This document shows, one piece after another, positions 43,907 through 55,489 of a DNA stretch of 64,000 nt. The notes below the pieces were generated by a model. It saw only the letters and a program-made list of their open reading frames with translations. It did not search any database and was not told where the DNA came from. Each line of letters begins with the position of its first letter. The stretch's first letter is position 1. The stretch comes from Hamiltosporidium tvaerminnensis. Lineage: Eukaryota > Microsporidia > Dubosqiidae. The stretch lies in the NCBI GenBank assembly GCA_022605425.2, contig CM061248.1:186001-250000 (forward strand). Reading direction: 5' to 3'. Position numbers and translations under genes: made by a program.

Positions 43907-45811
43907 ATGAGTGGAAAGGAGTCAAATACAATGGACGATGCAACTCCTCCCAAACAAGCAAAAAGATTAACAAAGTACGGTAAAACTTGGGAAACTTCTC
44001 ATCCATTGTCAAAAGAAGTAAAAAATAATACATTCAAGGCGTTTTGTACAATTTGCAATGAAGAATTGTCATGTGCCCATGGTGGAATTTCTGATTTAAA
44101 GCATCATGCATCTAGTGCTTCACACATTAATATCATTAAAACCAAAGCAAGCAGTGCACTGTCGAAATTTATTAACAAGCCAAATGATGCAGTGTTAGAA
44201 TTTAAAATCAGTGTTTCCTTTGGAGAAATCACGTGTGTATATCATACAGTAAATCATGGCCTTAGCTATAATAGTATGGATTGTGGGCATAAGTTGTTAC
44301 CTACTGTTTGCAGTGATTCGAAAATTGCACAAAAATTTTCGTGTGGCAGGGCAAAAGCAACAGCTATTGTTTCGAGCTAACTAAAGAGTCTATCAAAGAG
44401 GTTTTGAAGTCTCTCAAGGAAAATGATTCGTTTTTTTCCATTGCCACTGATGCTAAAAATAAGAAAAACAGAAAAATGTTTCCATATGTATTCGTTATTT
44501 TGACTTATATTCTGGAATTGAGAATTGGCTTCTGGACTTTTTTGAGTGCAATAATGAATCGGTTGATGTAGTTTCCAAATTACTACAAGATTCTTTAGCA
44601 AAGAACGAACTGTCAATGAGTAAAGTGTCTACCTTTTCTGCAGAAAACAAATGTAAACTTTGGTTGTAATCATTCAATTTACACTAAATTTAAAGAATTA
44701 AATAACAGTATCGTTGAAGCTAAATGTCTAGTTCATATTCTCCATAAGGCAAGCAACTTTGCTGAGAACAAATTAAAAGTAGATGTTGAGTGTTTACGTT
44801 TAAATAAGTAGCCGTTTCAGTAGATCTGCTAAACGAAGAGCTGATTTAATGGAGCACTTTGAGTCAATTGAAATGCAGAGGGAGGAAATAGTGAGGCATG
44901 TTGTTACAAGATTCTTGACTCTGGGTCCTGCAATTCAACGTATTCTGAAATTATGGCCAGCTCTCAAGTCACACTTTCAAGATGAAGATAATGAATGTCC
45001 AACTAGCCTTCAGAATATTTTCATTTCTGAAGAAGAGGAAAACAAGATGCTAGCATATTTTGCGTTCCTCCACAATGTGAAATTCGTTTTAGAAAATACT
45101 ATGAAGAAACTTGAATCACATTCCCTAACAGTTGTTGAAATGCATGTTCAAATGAATACATTGTTCAAAAAAATTGAACAAAGAATGAATGATAATTTAT
45201 CCGGAAGACAAACAAAAAAAATTCTTGATCTGTTAAAGCAAAGTAACGTAGACTTAGCGGAATCGATGAAAAATGATTTTTTATCTTTTTATAGTAACTT
45301 CATTACTTATCTAAGAAAAATGTATGATTTCTCAGCTCATAATATGCTCTCAAAGTTGTTGTTCTTTAACTTAGATACAGTGATAAGTTACAGTGAACTA
45401 GTGTCAAGTGGTGAACTACTGAATATTCATGTAGATGAATATGTTTTATATAATGAATACTAAATTATGAAACCAAGCTTTGAACAAATTGTTGCAGAAA
45501 AGGATTTCAATGCTATACAAAAATGGAAAACGGTTTTTAAACCCTTTTCAAAGACAGATGTGCAAAATATTTTCCAAATTGTTGAATTTATAATGAGTAT
45601 TCCAAGTTCAAATTGTTATGTGGAAAGATTTTTTTCTCAAATGTCCATCAAATGGAGTGATGTTAGGAATAGGTGTTTGTTTGAAATTATACGAGATGAA
45701 CTAATGATAATGTTCAACTTCAAGCTTGATTGTAAAAGCTTCTACCAATATTTGAAAACCAACAAAAATTTTCTAAAAAAATTACAATTATCATCAAAGT
45801 ATGAAAAATAA
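43907..45811 (+). pseudogene. hAT transposase with BED zinc finger, disrupted
   Basis: The N-terminal ORF (from the ATG at 43,907) has a BED-type finger: FCTICNEELSC near residues 47-57, then DLKHHASSASH supplies the two His. The frame breaks at about 44,345-44,380 and the next stretch runs to a stop at 44,571. A segment starting at about 44,849 reads through RFLTLGPAIQRILKLWPALK to an in-frame TAA at 45,461-45,463. The same frame then continues with the C-terminal hAT dimerisation region (SIPSSNCYVERFFSQMSIKW, SDVRNRC, IIRDELMIMFN) to 45,811. Part of the catalytic core between 44,571 and 44,849 is unreadable. The element is dead but better preserved than the hAT at 26.7-29.3 kb. Confidence 0.82.
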
Positions 45812-46195
45812 AAAACCTTTAATAAACAGTTATTTTGAAAGAAACAATGCACGTATTTTCATTTCATTTTTTTCGCATTATACCTAGTTCTGCCATAAGT
45901 TCTGTTACAAGAAAAAGTGTTTCTAGAAAATAAAGTACTCATAGTTCTTGGGAAAAGTAATTTATTTATAAAATTGTGAGCTGGTAATCCTTAGCTTCAT
46001 ATCTGAGATAAACATTAGGTAGGTTTCAATAGGGATTTACGTTAGCTAATCTTTATGTCCAATGTTTGAAACAGAACTTATGGCAAGACTAGGTACTTCC
46101 GGGGGTTTTGTCCCGATCATTCATCGAAAATCCCGATTTTTTGGCACTTTTTACTCATATGTCCTGATATCGGCTTAAAAAATCTGGTAACCCTA

Positions 46196-47954
46196 GTTAT
46201 CGACATCAAAAATGTATAGGAAATAACGGTGGTTCTATTGGACATGGTGAGTTTATTAGCCCGTGACATTTAATAATTATTTTACCCCTAAGTAGGAGTG
46301 AAAATGAACCACAACAAAAGATCTTCAAACAATATAAACTATTCTTCAATATTTCTCAAACGCCGGCACACGCCACAATATTTTTGTATTTTATTTTAGG
46401 GAATGTTTCTTCATATTGATAGATTTCGCCAAAAGCGCAAAAAAAACTTAGAGAAAATTTATTGGCCTGATTGAAATCCGAAACCGAAAGACTTTTATAA
46501 AATTCAATACATTTTGAATTCAAATATTTTTTTAAAAAAAGTATTTGTGCATTACATATCTATTACTTATAATTAAACACTGGAGCTAGCTTTCGAAATC
46601 AGCCGAAAGTGTTTAAAGAATTAGAATATTTTTATACAAAATTGAAATTAGAAAAACTACATCTAAATATATTTTCAAAGTATCTAAGGTTTTTACTACG
46701 AAGTCTATTAAAGAGTGTCATTTTTTTCACTAAATGTTGCGCAAGTATTCAAATAAATGAGTTTTTTTTATAGTTTTTGACTAAAAAAGACAGTTTTGAT
46801 GGAATTCATCTATTATTCACTTAAGTCTGTATAATAAAACAACTTATATAGCCATTCATTGCTTCGTAAATGAGAAAGAAGCTGATTCATTTCAGAAAAA
46901 ATTTCTTTGATTGCAATAAGTTTAAAACTGCACTAAAATGTTTGTAAAACTGTGCTAGAAACCTGATCTAATCCGTGAATATCATCTTTGCTGATTTCCT
47001 AAATTTATTCACGTAATTGACGAGTTTTAAGTACGTGCAATTCTATATAGTTGAAGGTTAAATGACTGGTATATAAGCTTTTACAGTTTCAAGTATACTC
47101 CATATAACGATTTTTTAGAAAAATAAATTTATTATAAATGGTTTTGAAATAGCTTAATTTCCTGACTTAAAATTACAGAGTAACGAAAACTTATTTTCTC
47201 ACATTATATTTTTCCTCATGCAGTTGTAAATGATTTTAAATTTAACCTTTTTGATTGTTCTTGCAAATTATTTTTCGAATTGATTAAAATATCTTATATA
47301 TTGGTCGTACTTTGTAGACTAAAAACATCTAATGGTTCTTTATAAACCTTATTTTTTAATAAAATTTCGAATAAAATAAATTTGCAGTAATATTCGAAAT
47401 ATCATTTACTCATCCAGAGCCAAATAAAACATATCTGAGCGTCTTATTTATATAGAAATTTGGATTTATATCGAATGTAATGTTCATAAATCTTCTTGCA
47501 TCTGTGTTTACGGACAAACGTATTATTTAAAATGTGTTGAAACCTTCAAGACAATATCTCCAAGATTTCTTTCTTGATACGATTTAAATAATCCCCGTTC
47601 TTTAAACAGTTTACCATGCTAAACAAAAAATTATTAGTACATAAAAATTTTTCCGAATCGCGGCTTTTTTCCAGCTCTTAATTTCTGTAAAAAATTATAT
47701 TAGAATTTACTTCCTCGTTTTTAAGCTTGATATTTCGTTCCTAAAATCTAAAGTATATTCCGAGATTCAGAGAATGAATGGTTTAGGAAGAAATATTTAG
47801 TACTATTCATTCGAACTGATATGGTTTCATTGCAAACAAATATATTCCTTTAGTCTATAAAGTAATAACAAATTACGACCTCTCTTTTCTTTTCTGTATT
47901 CATATTCTATTTTCTTTTGTAGGTACGAATATTAAGTTAAATTAGGGGAAAAAA
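46196..47954. other. AT-rich spacer
   Basis: About 1.75 kb with no ORF, RNA gene or repeat recognised. Confidence 0.5.
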
Positions 47955-48165
47955 CAAAGCGCAGTAGTTTAGAGCGGATATCAAATTTTGTTTCTAAAAG
48001 GCAGGTTCGATTCCAGTCAATTCACACTTGATCTCTTTATAAAGAAAGTTTAATGTTTAACTGAAGCCTTACCAACCAAAAGAAGAAATGTTTCTGAGGA
48101 GCCTATACTTGGCGATGCTCTTATTACCTCGTGGATTGTGTTCCATACATAGGGAATGAAACAAC
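47955..48165 (+). mobile_element. tRNA-derived SINE, copy 2
   Basis: The head has an A-box-like TAGTTTAGAG at 47,965-47,974 and a canonical B box GGTTCGATTCC at 48,004-48,014. The T stem has a mismatch and no acceptor stem forms, so it is not a tRNA gene. The body continues with CTCTTTATAAAGAAAGTTT, CTTGGCGATGCT, and ends TGGATTGTGTTCCATACATA GGGAA. These words match copy 1 (7878-8094, minus strand) in the same order, with roughly one quarter to one third of positions changed by eye. Confidence 0.6.
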
Positions 48166-49077
48166 TTAATATGAAAATTAATTGAGATTACAGTAATTTT
48201 TACTACGAGATTTCAACTAAAAAATTAAAGTGGCATTTTTTTAGCGGTTAAAAACAACTAACAACAATGTTAAGTTCTAAAAGATGCGATCTTTATATCT
48301 CCTAAGACTCGAAGCCACCAAATTTTTATTTGATAATCTAATATATCATAATTATTTTGATTGCAGGTAATGATAAAAATTAATTTAAAAAATATCTAAG
48401 CCATAATGCTATGCTATTTTGTTGATAATAAGACCGAACAACTTGGCATATTGATCAAGACTCCGGACTTTTGAACTGAAAACCAGAATATGAAGCAAGG
48501 CAGGCGAGAATGCATTTTATACATTTATCAAGTTAAATACTAATTCGTATTTGCGTACTCGCAAGTCTTAATAATAATTTATAGAAAACCAGTCTTTAGT
48601 GTCGTTTTCTTGTTAAATCATTTAAAACGAACATTTATTCTGATGCTATGGGTTATCGTTCATTTTTAATCAAATATAAGTATAAAATAAAAATCTCGTA
48701 GCTTAAGACCTATGAAGCAAGGGTAAAAAGAAATGGAATAAATAAAAAAATCATTCGCACAGATATTCCTTATTTTTTATAAGAAAACAGCAAAAAACTA
48801 TTAATTCTAGGTTTTTATAGTAGTATTTTTGTAAGTAATACACATATAATTATCTTCCCTTACTTTCTATAGAAAAATATTTATATTATTTTTAAGATTG
48901 TAGTCGAAAATAACATTTTTAAAAACAATCTTATGAAATTTATTTGAAACGGACAAAAATGATATCTAAAGATTTTTTGTAGAATAATAATTACACTTTA
49001 TTATCGGTATTTTATAAAAAACAGTACAAAGAGAAGAAAGCCTAATAAATGTTAAAACCTTTTATACAAGCATAGTT
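48166..49077. other. AT-rich spacer
   Basis: Nothing recognised in about 0.9 kb. Confidence 0.45.
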
Positions 49078-49825
49078 TGTAGTTTTTCTATAAAAATAAA
49101 ATGGAGAAAAGTATTGATTTTTAGATAATTGGAATGTAAAGGCATAGTAACCTAGCCTTGCTCTTTGAATTAGGAGAAAGAGATACAAAGAAATGCAAAA
49201 AAGAATATAGTTTATGGAGCATTTAAATCTAAGTGTCCCCACCATGCTGGGAGAGAATTGGCTTAGAGTGTTCTCTGCTTGTTGTAACAAACAACTAAAA
49301 AAGACTGACATCACACGTTAGGCGTAGGGCTAACAACTCATCTTTTAAAACCACATTGTTACTAAACCTGAAAAAATAAAAAAATCACTTAGAAAAAGAC
49401 CAATAGCAGGTATTACTGAGAAAAGCCAAGGCTCGTCCAGGGGTTTAGTGGCAATGATGATGATGTAAAGCCGGATATCAGGTTATACCCGTTGATATGA
49501 CATTGCACCGTCTATGTAAACTCAATGTAAATTGCCAACATATATTTTAGTATGAAAATTATATGAATCTGAAACATTAGAGTGGATAGCAGAAATTTAT
49601 AAGCTGGGAAGAGCCTAGATTTAATTTAGTCTTGGTATAACAACAAAGCAAACAAATATTAACAAATTTTAGGCAATTGCCTTGCTCGTTTATTGAATTT
49701 TACAGATTTTCGATTAAAAGGTTTACAATTGGGTACCTATGGAATAATGATATTTTGTTAAAGACCGTCCTTAATAAACCTCAAAACCGTGTAAATGTCG
49801 TAAAAACAATATAGTATATCCTACC
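49078..49825 (+). mobile_element. dispersed repeat family A, degenerate copy interrupted by family B
   Basis: The left part (GTAGTTTTTCTATAAAA, GAATGTAAAGGCATAGTAAC, CTAGCCTTGCTC, AGCATTTAAATCTAAGTG) and the right part (AGCCGGATATCAGGTTATAC, CATTGCACCGTCTATG, AACCGTGTAAATGTCGTAAA) are consecutive family A segments. A minus-strand family B copy separates them, at the point where intact copies read straight through. Confidence 0.65.
49236..49450 (-). mobile_element. dispersed repeat family B, copy 4 (nested in family A)
   Basis: On the plus strand it begins TCCCCACCATGCTGGGAGAG and contains TTAGGCGTAGGGCTAACAAC and ATTGTTACTAAACCTG, the reverse complements of family B landmarks. It is the most diverged of the four copies: the otherwise invariant TCGCCTCTTACGACAAGC reads TTGTTTGTTACAACAAGC. 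Confidence 0.65.
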
Positions 49826-50534
49826 TGTAGAAAATGATGTTGTTTTTATAAAAAAAATTCAACTATCTAGTAGTTATTAAAAAAAAATTGTGAAGAAAAC
49901 CGATGTTACTCATCTCTTATAGTCTAATTTAAAATACCTACAGAACATGAGCATTTTTTATAGCAAATCAAAGATAAAAATATAAAAGTATCTCATCATA
50001 ATATTTTAACATTCCTAACTGTTCTTTATGCTTTTATTGATCATAATCTTTAATTTGTTTTACACTTTCGGGCGATTATTGCTCTTTAGTTACTATTCAT
50101 CCAATTTTTTGCTTAAAAAGATCAGTTTTTTTTAAACAAAAGCACTTAGATACAAATATCTAGAAATTTTGGCTGTCTATACGAATAGAGACTTATATTA
50201 ATGAATAAAGTTTTTTTTTAAGAAAAGATGGTATTCTGAATATACGAACAGGCCTATTCATACTTCTTAGTTTTGAGAGGCCATCTTATGTACAATGAGT
50301 TTAATACCGAATATTCTTGTCATTTTTCTTAGTTGGAATTCGTATACCGTTTTATTTGGGTTTTTTGTGTAATTTTATGATCGAATTTTAGATTTCACCC
50401 AACTAAAATCTTTGAAACGCTAATAAAAGCATTTAAAATTCGGTTTAAAGTAAAAGTTTTCACTTCTCAAAAAAAGCACCTAATAACATTCATAATTGCT
50501 GAATTGAAATTAGCTTAAGAGATGTAATTGAACA
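49826..50534. other. AT-rich spacer
   Basis: Nothing recognised before the retrotransposon 3' end. Confidence 0.45.
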
Positions 50535-53500
50535 AATATAAAAATTCTGGGTTAAAATATTTTTAACATTTTTATATGTTTTCTTCTACCTCTTTAACCA
50601 CTACTGTCTCTTCTTCCAAATCTGACTCTTAATTTATGTTATTTGGCGGTTCCTGTAAAGTGGTTTCTCCTTGTGAAATAAGGGGTGTATTATTTTTTGG
50701 TTTTAAGATTTTAACACCATCTTCCTCTCTTTTCGCTTCTTTTAAAGAGGGTATTGGTTCCTCATGCATCTCTGATCTCATAATAACACCCATTGACGCT
50801 CTCTCCCAGCTCTCTTCGGCATTTAGTCCTGACTCAAGTCCTCTTCGTCGATCAAAGGAAATTGTTTCGACTGTCATCTTAAGTACTATAGACTGAATGT
50901 ATACCTCTATATTCATGGGTATTTCTAGTCTTTTAAGATGAGATTTATGGTATTTTGTCACAATACCGTCCCAGGTCATCACATAAGGGATTATCTCAAC
51001 ACTACACCTATAAATAAGACCCAACTCATTACCTAGCAGGTCATACTTCCTAAGTTTTTCAGTTTCAACTATTTGAAGTGAATCTTGGGAAGTGATTCCT
51101 ACTTCAATGAGTGTTATCTTATTCTTCTTCTTATCTAAAATAAATATGTCGGGTCTGTTATTCCGAATTTTAACATCAGTTTTTATTCTGGTGTACACTC
51201 TTATCTCTGCATACTCATATCAAGAATTTCTTGAACTGAGTGACTCCTAATTCGTTTTGAAGACTTAAACTTATATCTATTTAGGAGAAATAAGTGTAGG
51301 CATCTAACCACTTCATTATGCCGTCTGGTGTAGTCATGGCCTAGCATTTTTTCGCATCGAGTTGCTAGATAATCTACAGTCTTACCAGATTTATTTAAGT
51401 GTTGACACACACTATCTGCTCCCCAGAATACATTTCTATCCTGGATATAGCAGAACACAGCTTCATTTCGTGGCCTAATATTTCCTCTCTTTAGCCATCT
51501 TGAAGAGTCACTAACACTTACAAGCTCATTTTTCCTTGCATTATATAACTTTGAATGGAGTTTCGTTTTTCTATTTCGTTATATAGTTTTGCAAGTTGAG
51601 CTTCTTCTAAAATTTTCTTAGTGACTTCTTCTACTAACCTGTATTTTAGTTTTAAGAAGCCTTTTATTAGTGCAAGATGGGTTTTATTATTATTCTCCAC
51701 CTTGAGGATTGCTGCTCGTCTAGTTGATATTTCTTTACTTTTTTCCAGACAATCCAAGAGTTGTAGAAGCATATGTTCGCTTCGCAACTCAACACTATGT
51801 AGGCCTCTTCCAAGTTCTGTTCTAGGAAGATACAAACGCTCTTTACATTCCGGGCGAAGATGTATCTTATTCTTCACCAACACCACACGCACTGCATCAT
51901 CTAACGTAGGGAAGTCAGCCGGTTCAAGTCGAAGTACTCCTATGTGATAGTTGATTAACGATATCGCATGTTGATTGATTGCAGAAAATAAATTTTTTGC
52001 ATTTAATCTAGTGCGACAAAGTCTTTAAACTCTTGATATAAGTTTGCTCTGTACTTCTTCAAATGAGCTACGTGTTGGAATTCTTCTGCTATCTTCTATT
52101 ATTCCTAAATATTTGTAACACTAACACTTTCTAGAAGAGTAGCAGTATCTTCACAACACGTATCATTTGTGGCTGACTTCTTTTTGTTAATCTCCGAGCC
52201 AATCACCTCTAAAAATTCCTTTGTCTCGCCTGTCTTAGCACTCAATGTGGAGCTGTCTTTTGCAAGGAGCTTAAGATCGTCAATAAACAAGAGATAATTA
52301 GTAGAATGGGATTCTGCATCTGTTTGTACTGTCACTTTTGTGTCTTTTTCATTAAGCTTTCGGCTTAATGGATCCATACACAACACAAACAACAATGGTT
52401 ACAAACTATCTCCTTGTACACCTCTTACCGCCCCTAATTGGTTCTCTGCAAGCAACCCTCGCCTTTCGCTTTTCCATTTGAACGACTTTCGTTACAAACT
52501 TTGTCGTTAACTTGTAGAGCGTGGACATACAAGTGATTGCCCTGTAATCAGAGCCTCTGGTGGAATTCCTTTCGGCATCAAATACGTAAGCCCGCTGTAA
52601 AACCAATCAGCTTGAGGTGTTCCTTATAAACATATAACTTTCACAATATCATTAAGATATTTATGAAAAGTTGTAAGTTTCTTTATGAAAAAATTGTATA
52701 TACCATCAATTCCAGCAGCTTTCCAATTAGGAAGCCAATTAATGATATTTAAAAGTTCATCAAGTAAAGGAAACGTGGTCGGATGATCTTCTGATACAAA
52801 TGGAATCAAATAATCATTGTACGTGACTATGTCATCATTTTTGTTCCACATTGTAGACCAAAAACTACCAATTTCATCACGACTGACCACATGCTCGGAT
52901 TCCACACGCTCAGATAACCCACGATAAAATCGACCTCAAAAGCTCAAACATACGATTCTCTTTTCGGAATTGCTTCCTACTTTCATGCATCGAAATTTTT
53001 TTCTCGTAAACGTTCAAAGACTCATTCTTATTAACTAAAGCCTCAGAAAGATCAGTTACACTGCTCAAGTTTAAATTAAACTCTCGCATGATTTTCTTAA
53101 GGCTCTTCGTTTCCGAAATGGAGAGCTTTTCCTGCTTACGAGCCTTCTCGAGAAGATCTTTGGAAAGTACTAACTTAGAAATTTTACTTTCTATGTTTTC
53201 CTTCCAAGCGGATCTAGGCTTCTCTTTACGTGTTGCCTCGTCATAGCATACCTGCGCAGCTTGCATGATATACGCGGCTTCCGTAATTGACTCGGGTACA
53301 TGAGCTCCGGCTTATTCATAGACTTCTCGATTAATGAGATCCAGGAATTTACTATCAACCAATTCATTTGGATGTTTTCTAGTTCGGACCACCACTTTTC
53401 CAATTTCCTTCTTCGAGATTTCTTTGATTTTACTCAAGAATTTATCTCTCAGGTTTATGACTCCGTGATGTCGGTCAAGGTGCATGTATCAGCGAGACAA

Positions 53501-54073
53501 GTGGCGATTCCACGTCGCTCTCCATTCTCTTCTGATTTTACTTCCTTTCCCATCTCACTTTGTGCCAATTTTTTTAACACTTCGAGAGTTTCAGTGCAGC
53601 CGAATTTCTCATTATAGTACCTGTGAAGCTCTGTCCAGCCATTTCTTGGCATTCTTTCAAACCTTGTCTGTACTGCAAAAAAAAAACAATTCGAGGCCAT
53701 TCCTTCGGGTCGGCTGTTACGGAATCGAATATCGTCCGCAATACCATTAGCCTGTTACTTTCCGAAATAGCTAGAGTACAGAGGTTTGTCATGTCGTACG
53801 ATCGCTCGCACGCAGAGACTTCAACCGAAGAGAAAGTGGTGTATTAGGCGAAGGTAAGGTGTCAAGCCCACTATTTTGCATGTTACTGCATGTTTGGCTT
53901 GGTGGTGGAGGTGTTATTGTTGTGTAGGAGGAGGGAGGTAGGGAAATCGCCGGTGGGTGAAGCTTACATTTTTGTATCCCAATATCACTTTTCTTCACCC
54001 CATCAGCGTCGTTTGAAGCCTTTATTTTAGTAATTTTTGATATTTTGCTGTTAACATTTTTCTTTCTACCCAT
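50535..54073 (-). mobile_element. REL-type non-LTR retrotransposon, long copy 2 (inverted relative to copy 1)
   Basis: About 3.5 kb, nearly identical to 39,118-42,910 along its length but on the opposite strand. The 5' end is ATGGGTAGAAAG at 54,073, matching ATGGCTATAAAG of copy 1. The 3' end is the same CCCAGAAT tail, after which the flanks diverge. A family A copy lies about 50 bp beyond the 5' end. It shares several disabling changes with copy 1 and has private ones. Confidence 0.9.
50629..54073 (-). pseudogene. retrotransposon polyprotein (RT + REL endonuclease), multiply disrupted
   Basis: Blocks in order: N-terminal Pro/Ser-rich region 54,073-53,789; VFFLQYRQGLKECQ frame slip in the poly-A/T run near 53,690; linker 53,266-52,910; RT finger 52,905-52,624 (NWKAAGIDGIYNFFIKKL); palm 52,395-52,105 with an intact NYLLFIDDLKLLAKDS, which copy 1 has lost to a stop; connection 51,892-51,518; Cys/His segment 51,458-51,201; REL domain 51,198-50,629 (NRPDIFILDKK, LIEVGITSQD) with a C-terminal acidic tail. 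The same TAA codons as copy 1 follow REVYE, VICL and GDSL. Both copies lack one base near the LDMSMQR segment where copy 3 reads LDNEYAEIRV. Confidence 0.85.
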
Positions 54074-54125
54074 GTCAAGTCAAAATAAATATTTATATAC
54101 TTTTAATTTTTTTTACCTCTAAAGT

Positions 54126-54850
54126 GGAGGGAGGCTAAACACATAAAAAACTTTCTGCTTGGCAATGAGTGTGTGAAACTGGTGTGAGGATCATTGTTTG
54201 GATTTTTAGTGGGAATAAAACCACACTATATCTTCGATTGTTCCGTGGGAGTTTGTATGAAGGAGGAGAGGTCTAAGAAATGGAGAAACCTTTTCCTCAA
54301 ATTTATTTGTAGTTTTTTATGTAACCTAGATTGTAGACCGCAGCTTAATATGTACGGTAATTGTCATGTAAAAGCATGGAAACCTAGCCTTGCTCACTCT
54401 GGTTAGAAGACTTAGCGCCTGGGAGATATAAAAATAAAAACCATTTAAAGCCAGGAATGCTAAGTAGCAGGTTATACCTATTGGTAGGACATTGCACTGT
54501 CTAGGTGGACTCCATGTAAATCTCTGAAATAGATCTTAGCTAGAAGTTTATTGAGTTCAGAAAGTGTAGAGTAAGTGAGAATGCTGCATAGTCTTGGGGG
54601 AGCTCAGGGGAGGGGGCTTCGGCCTTCAATCACACTCCATGCAACGGACATTAACGAACTTCCGGGCAACTTCCTCGCCTATTAATTAGGTTCTACACAC
54701 CTGGTAGATGAAAAGCTTTGGGACGTAGGTATCGCAGGGATTACCGATGGAGTGTTGGGGTAGCAGTTATTTATGTTAAACCGTAGAATCTGCGTTAATG
54801 TCATGAAAACAAATATAACACTTGCCACTATTGTAAAAAGATGTGATATT
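54126..54850 (+). mobile_element. dispersed repeat family A, copy 3 (near full length)
   Basis: The full set of family A landmarks in order, from GTGGAGGGAGG to GCCACTATTGTAAAAAGATG. It ends about 40 bp from the stop codon of the GRAM/WBP2-like gene, within what should be that gene's 3' flank. Confidence 0.8.
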
Positions 54851-54887
54851 TTTAAATAAAGATAATTTTAATAAAATATAAAATATT

Positions 54888-55379
54888 TTAATCTCTATAT
54901 TTATTTTTTGATAGCCTCACAGTATAAAGGCAATGTATCTTCAGGAATCCTTGTGTATCTTCTTTACTTGTAAATTCATTTACCATACTTTTAAGAACTT
55001 TATAAAACACACTTTTATGAGACTCTTCAAATCCTATATAAACAGATCCCACATAACTTTCTTCAATAGCAATATCAAAAGAATAATCATCATCTACACT
55101 TATAATACGATCAAATGTAATAAAAAAAGAATCAAAAAATTTTGTAGAAATTTTTGGTTTATAAATTACCCTATAATTTGTTATATAAACTGTACCGTTA
55201 TAACTAGAATAACGAACTGTAAGTGCTGGTGCTCCGTTTCCTATTTGTAAATAAAATGTCACATTTTTTGTAAAATATAATATTTCTTCATCTATATTTA
55301 CTGGTAATGGTATATCATTGTCTGTAAATATTGTATTATTTATAAATGTATAATTCTTTCTAAAATTTATTTCTGACAT
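54888..55379 (-). CDS. GRAM/PH-like domain protein, WBP2-like
   Basis: A 163-aa protein with one recognisable feature: a GRAM-type core. NGTVYITNYRVIYKPK (near residues 64-79) corresponds to the GTVYLTxYRVIF motif of WBP2 and related GRAM proteins. It is followed by DSFFITFDRIISVDDDYSFD, matching the SFxxPFxxIxDxE-type strand, and by YVGSVYIGFEESHKSVFYKV as the remaining strands and helix. There is no PPxY motif, no signal peptide and no membrane segment. GRAM domains bind phosphoinositides or proteins at membranes; that role here is inferred. A GGG lies 9 nt upstream of the ATG. The 3' end is close to a transposable-element insertion. Confidence 0.65.
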   Translation of the reverse strand: MSEINFRKNYTFINNTIFTDNDIPLPVNIDEEILYFTKNVTFYLQIGNGAPALTVRYSSYNGTVYITNYRVIYKPKISTKFFDSFFITFDRIISVDDDYSFDIAIEESYVGSVYIGFEESHKSVFYKVLKSMVNEFTSKEDTQGFLKIHCLYTVRLSKNKYRD

Positions 55380-55388
55380 CTAAAAAAA

Positions 55389-55391
55389 CCC
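55389..55391 (-). promoter_or_regulatory. GGG start-proximal motif
   Basis: On the minus strand AAAAGGGTTTTTTTAGATG places GGG 9 nt before the ATG of the GRAM-like gene. Confidence 0.4.
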
Positions 55392-55489
55392 TTTTTTAGT
55401 TTATTTTTATATTTTTTTTTATAAAAAATACAAATAAATGTTGTTTAAATCACCAATAAATATAACAGATAAGAAATTTAAATTAAAGG

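Larger units (their letters stand above)
43043..46195 (+). mobile_element. hAT-family DNA transposon, decayed
   Basis: The left end TAGAGTTGCCAGATG and the reverse complement of the right end, TAGGGTTACCAGATT, form imperfect terminal repeats. Subterminal text rich in TCCCGAT words (43,060-43,140) is mirrored near the right end (TCCCGATCATTC, AAAATCCCGATTTTT at 46,110-46,140). The roughly 3.15-kb interior holds a BED-finger hAT transposase in broken frames. No clear 8-bp target duplication remains. Confidence 0.8.

Noticed and set aside
47955-48030. Functional tRNA gene
   Set aside because: The B box is canonical, but the acceptor stem does not pair and the T stem is mismatched; the segment also has a SINE-like extension shared with 7878-8094.
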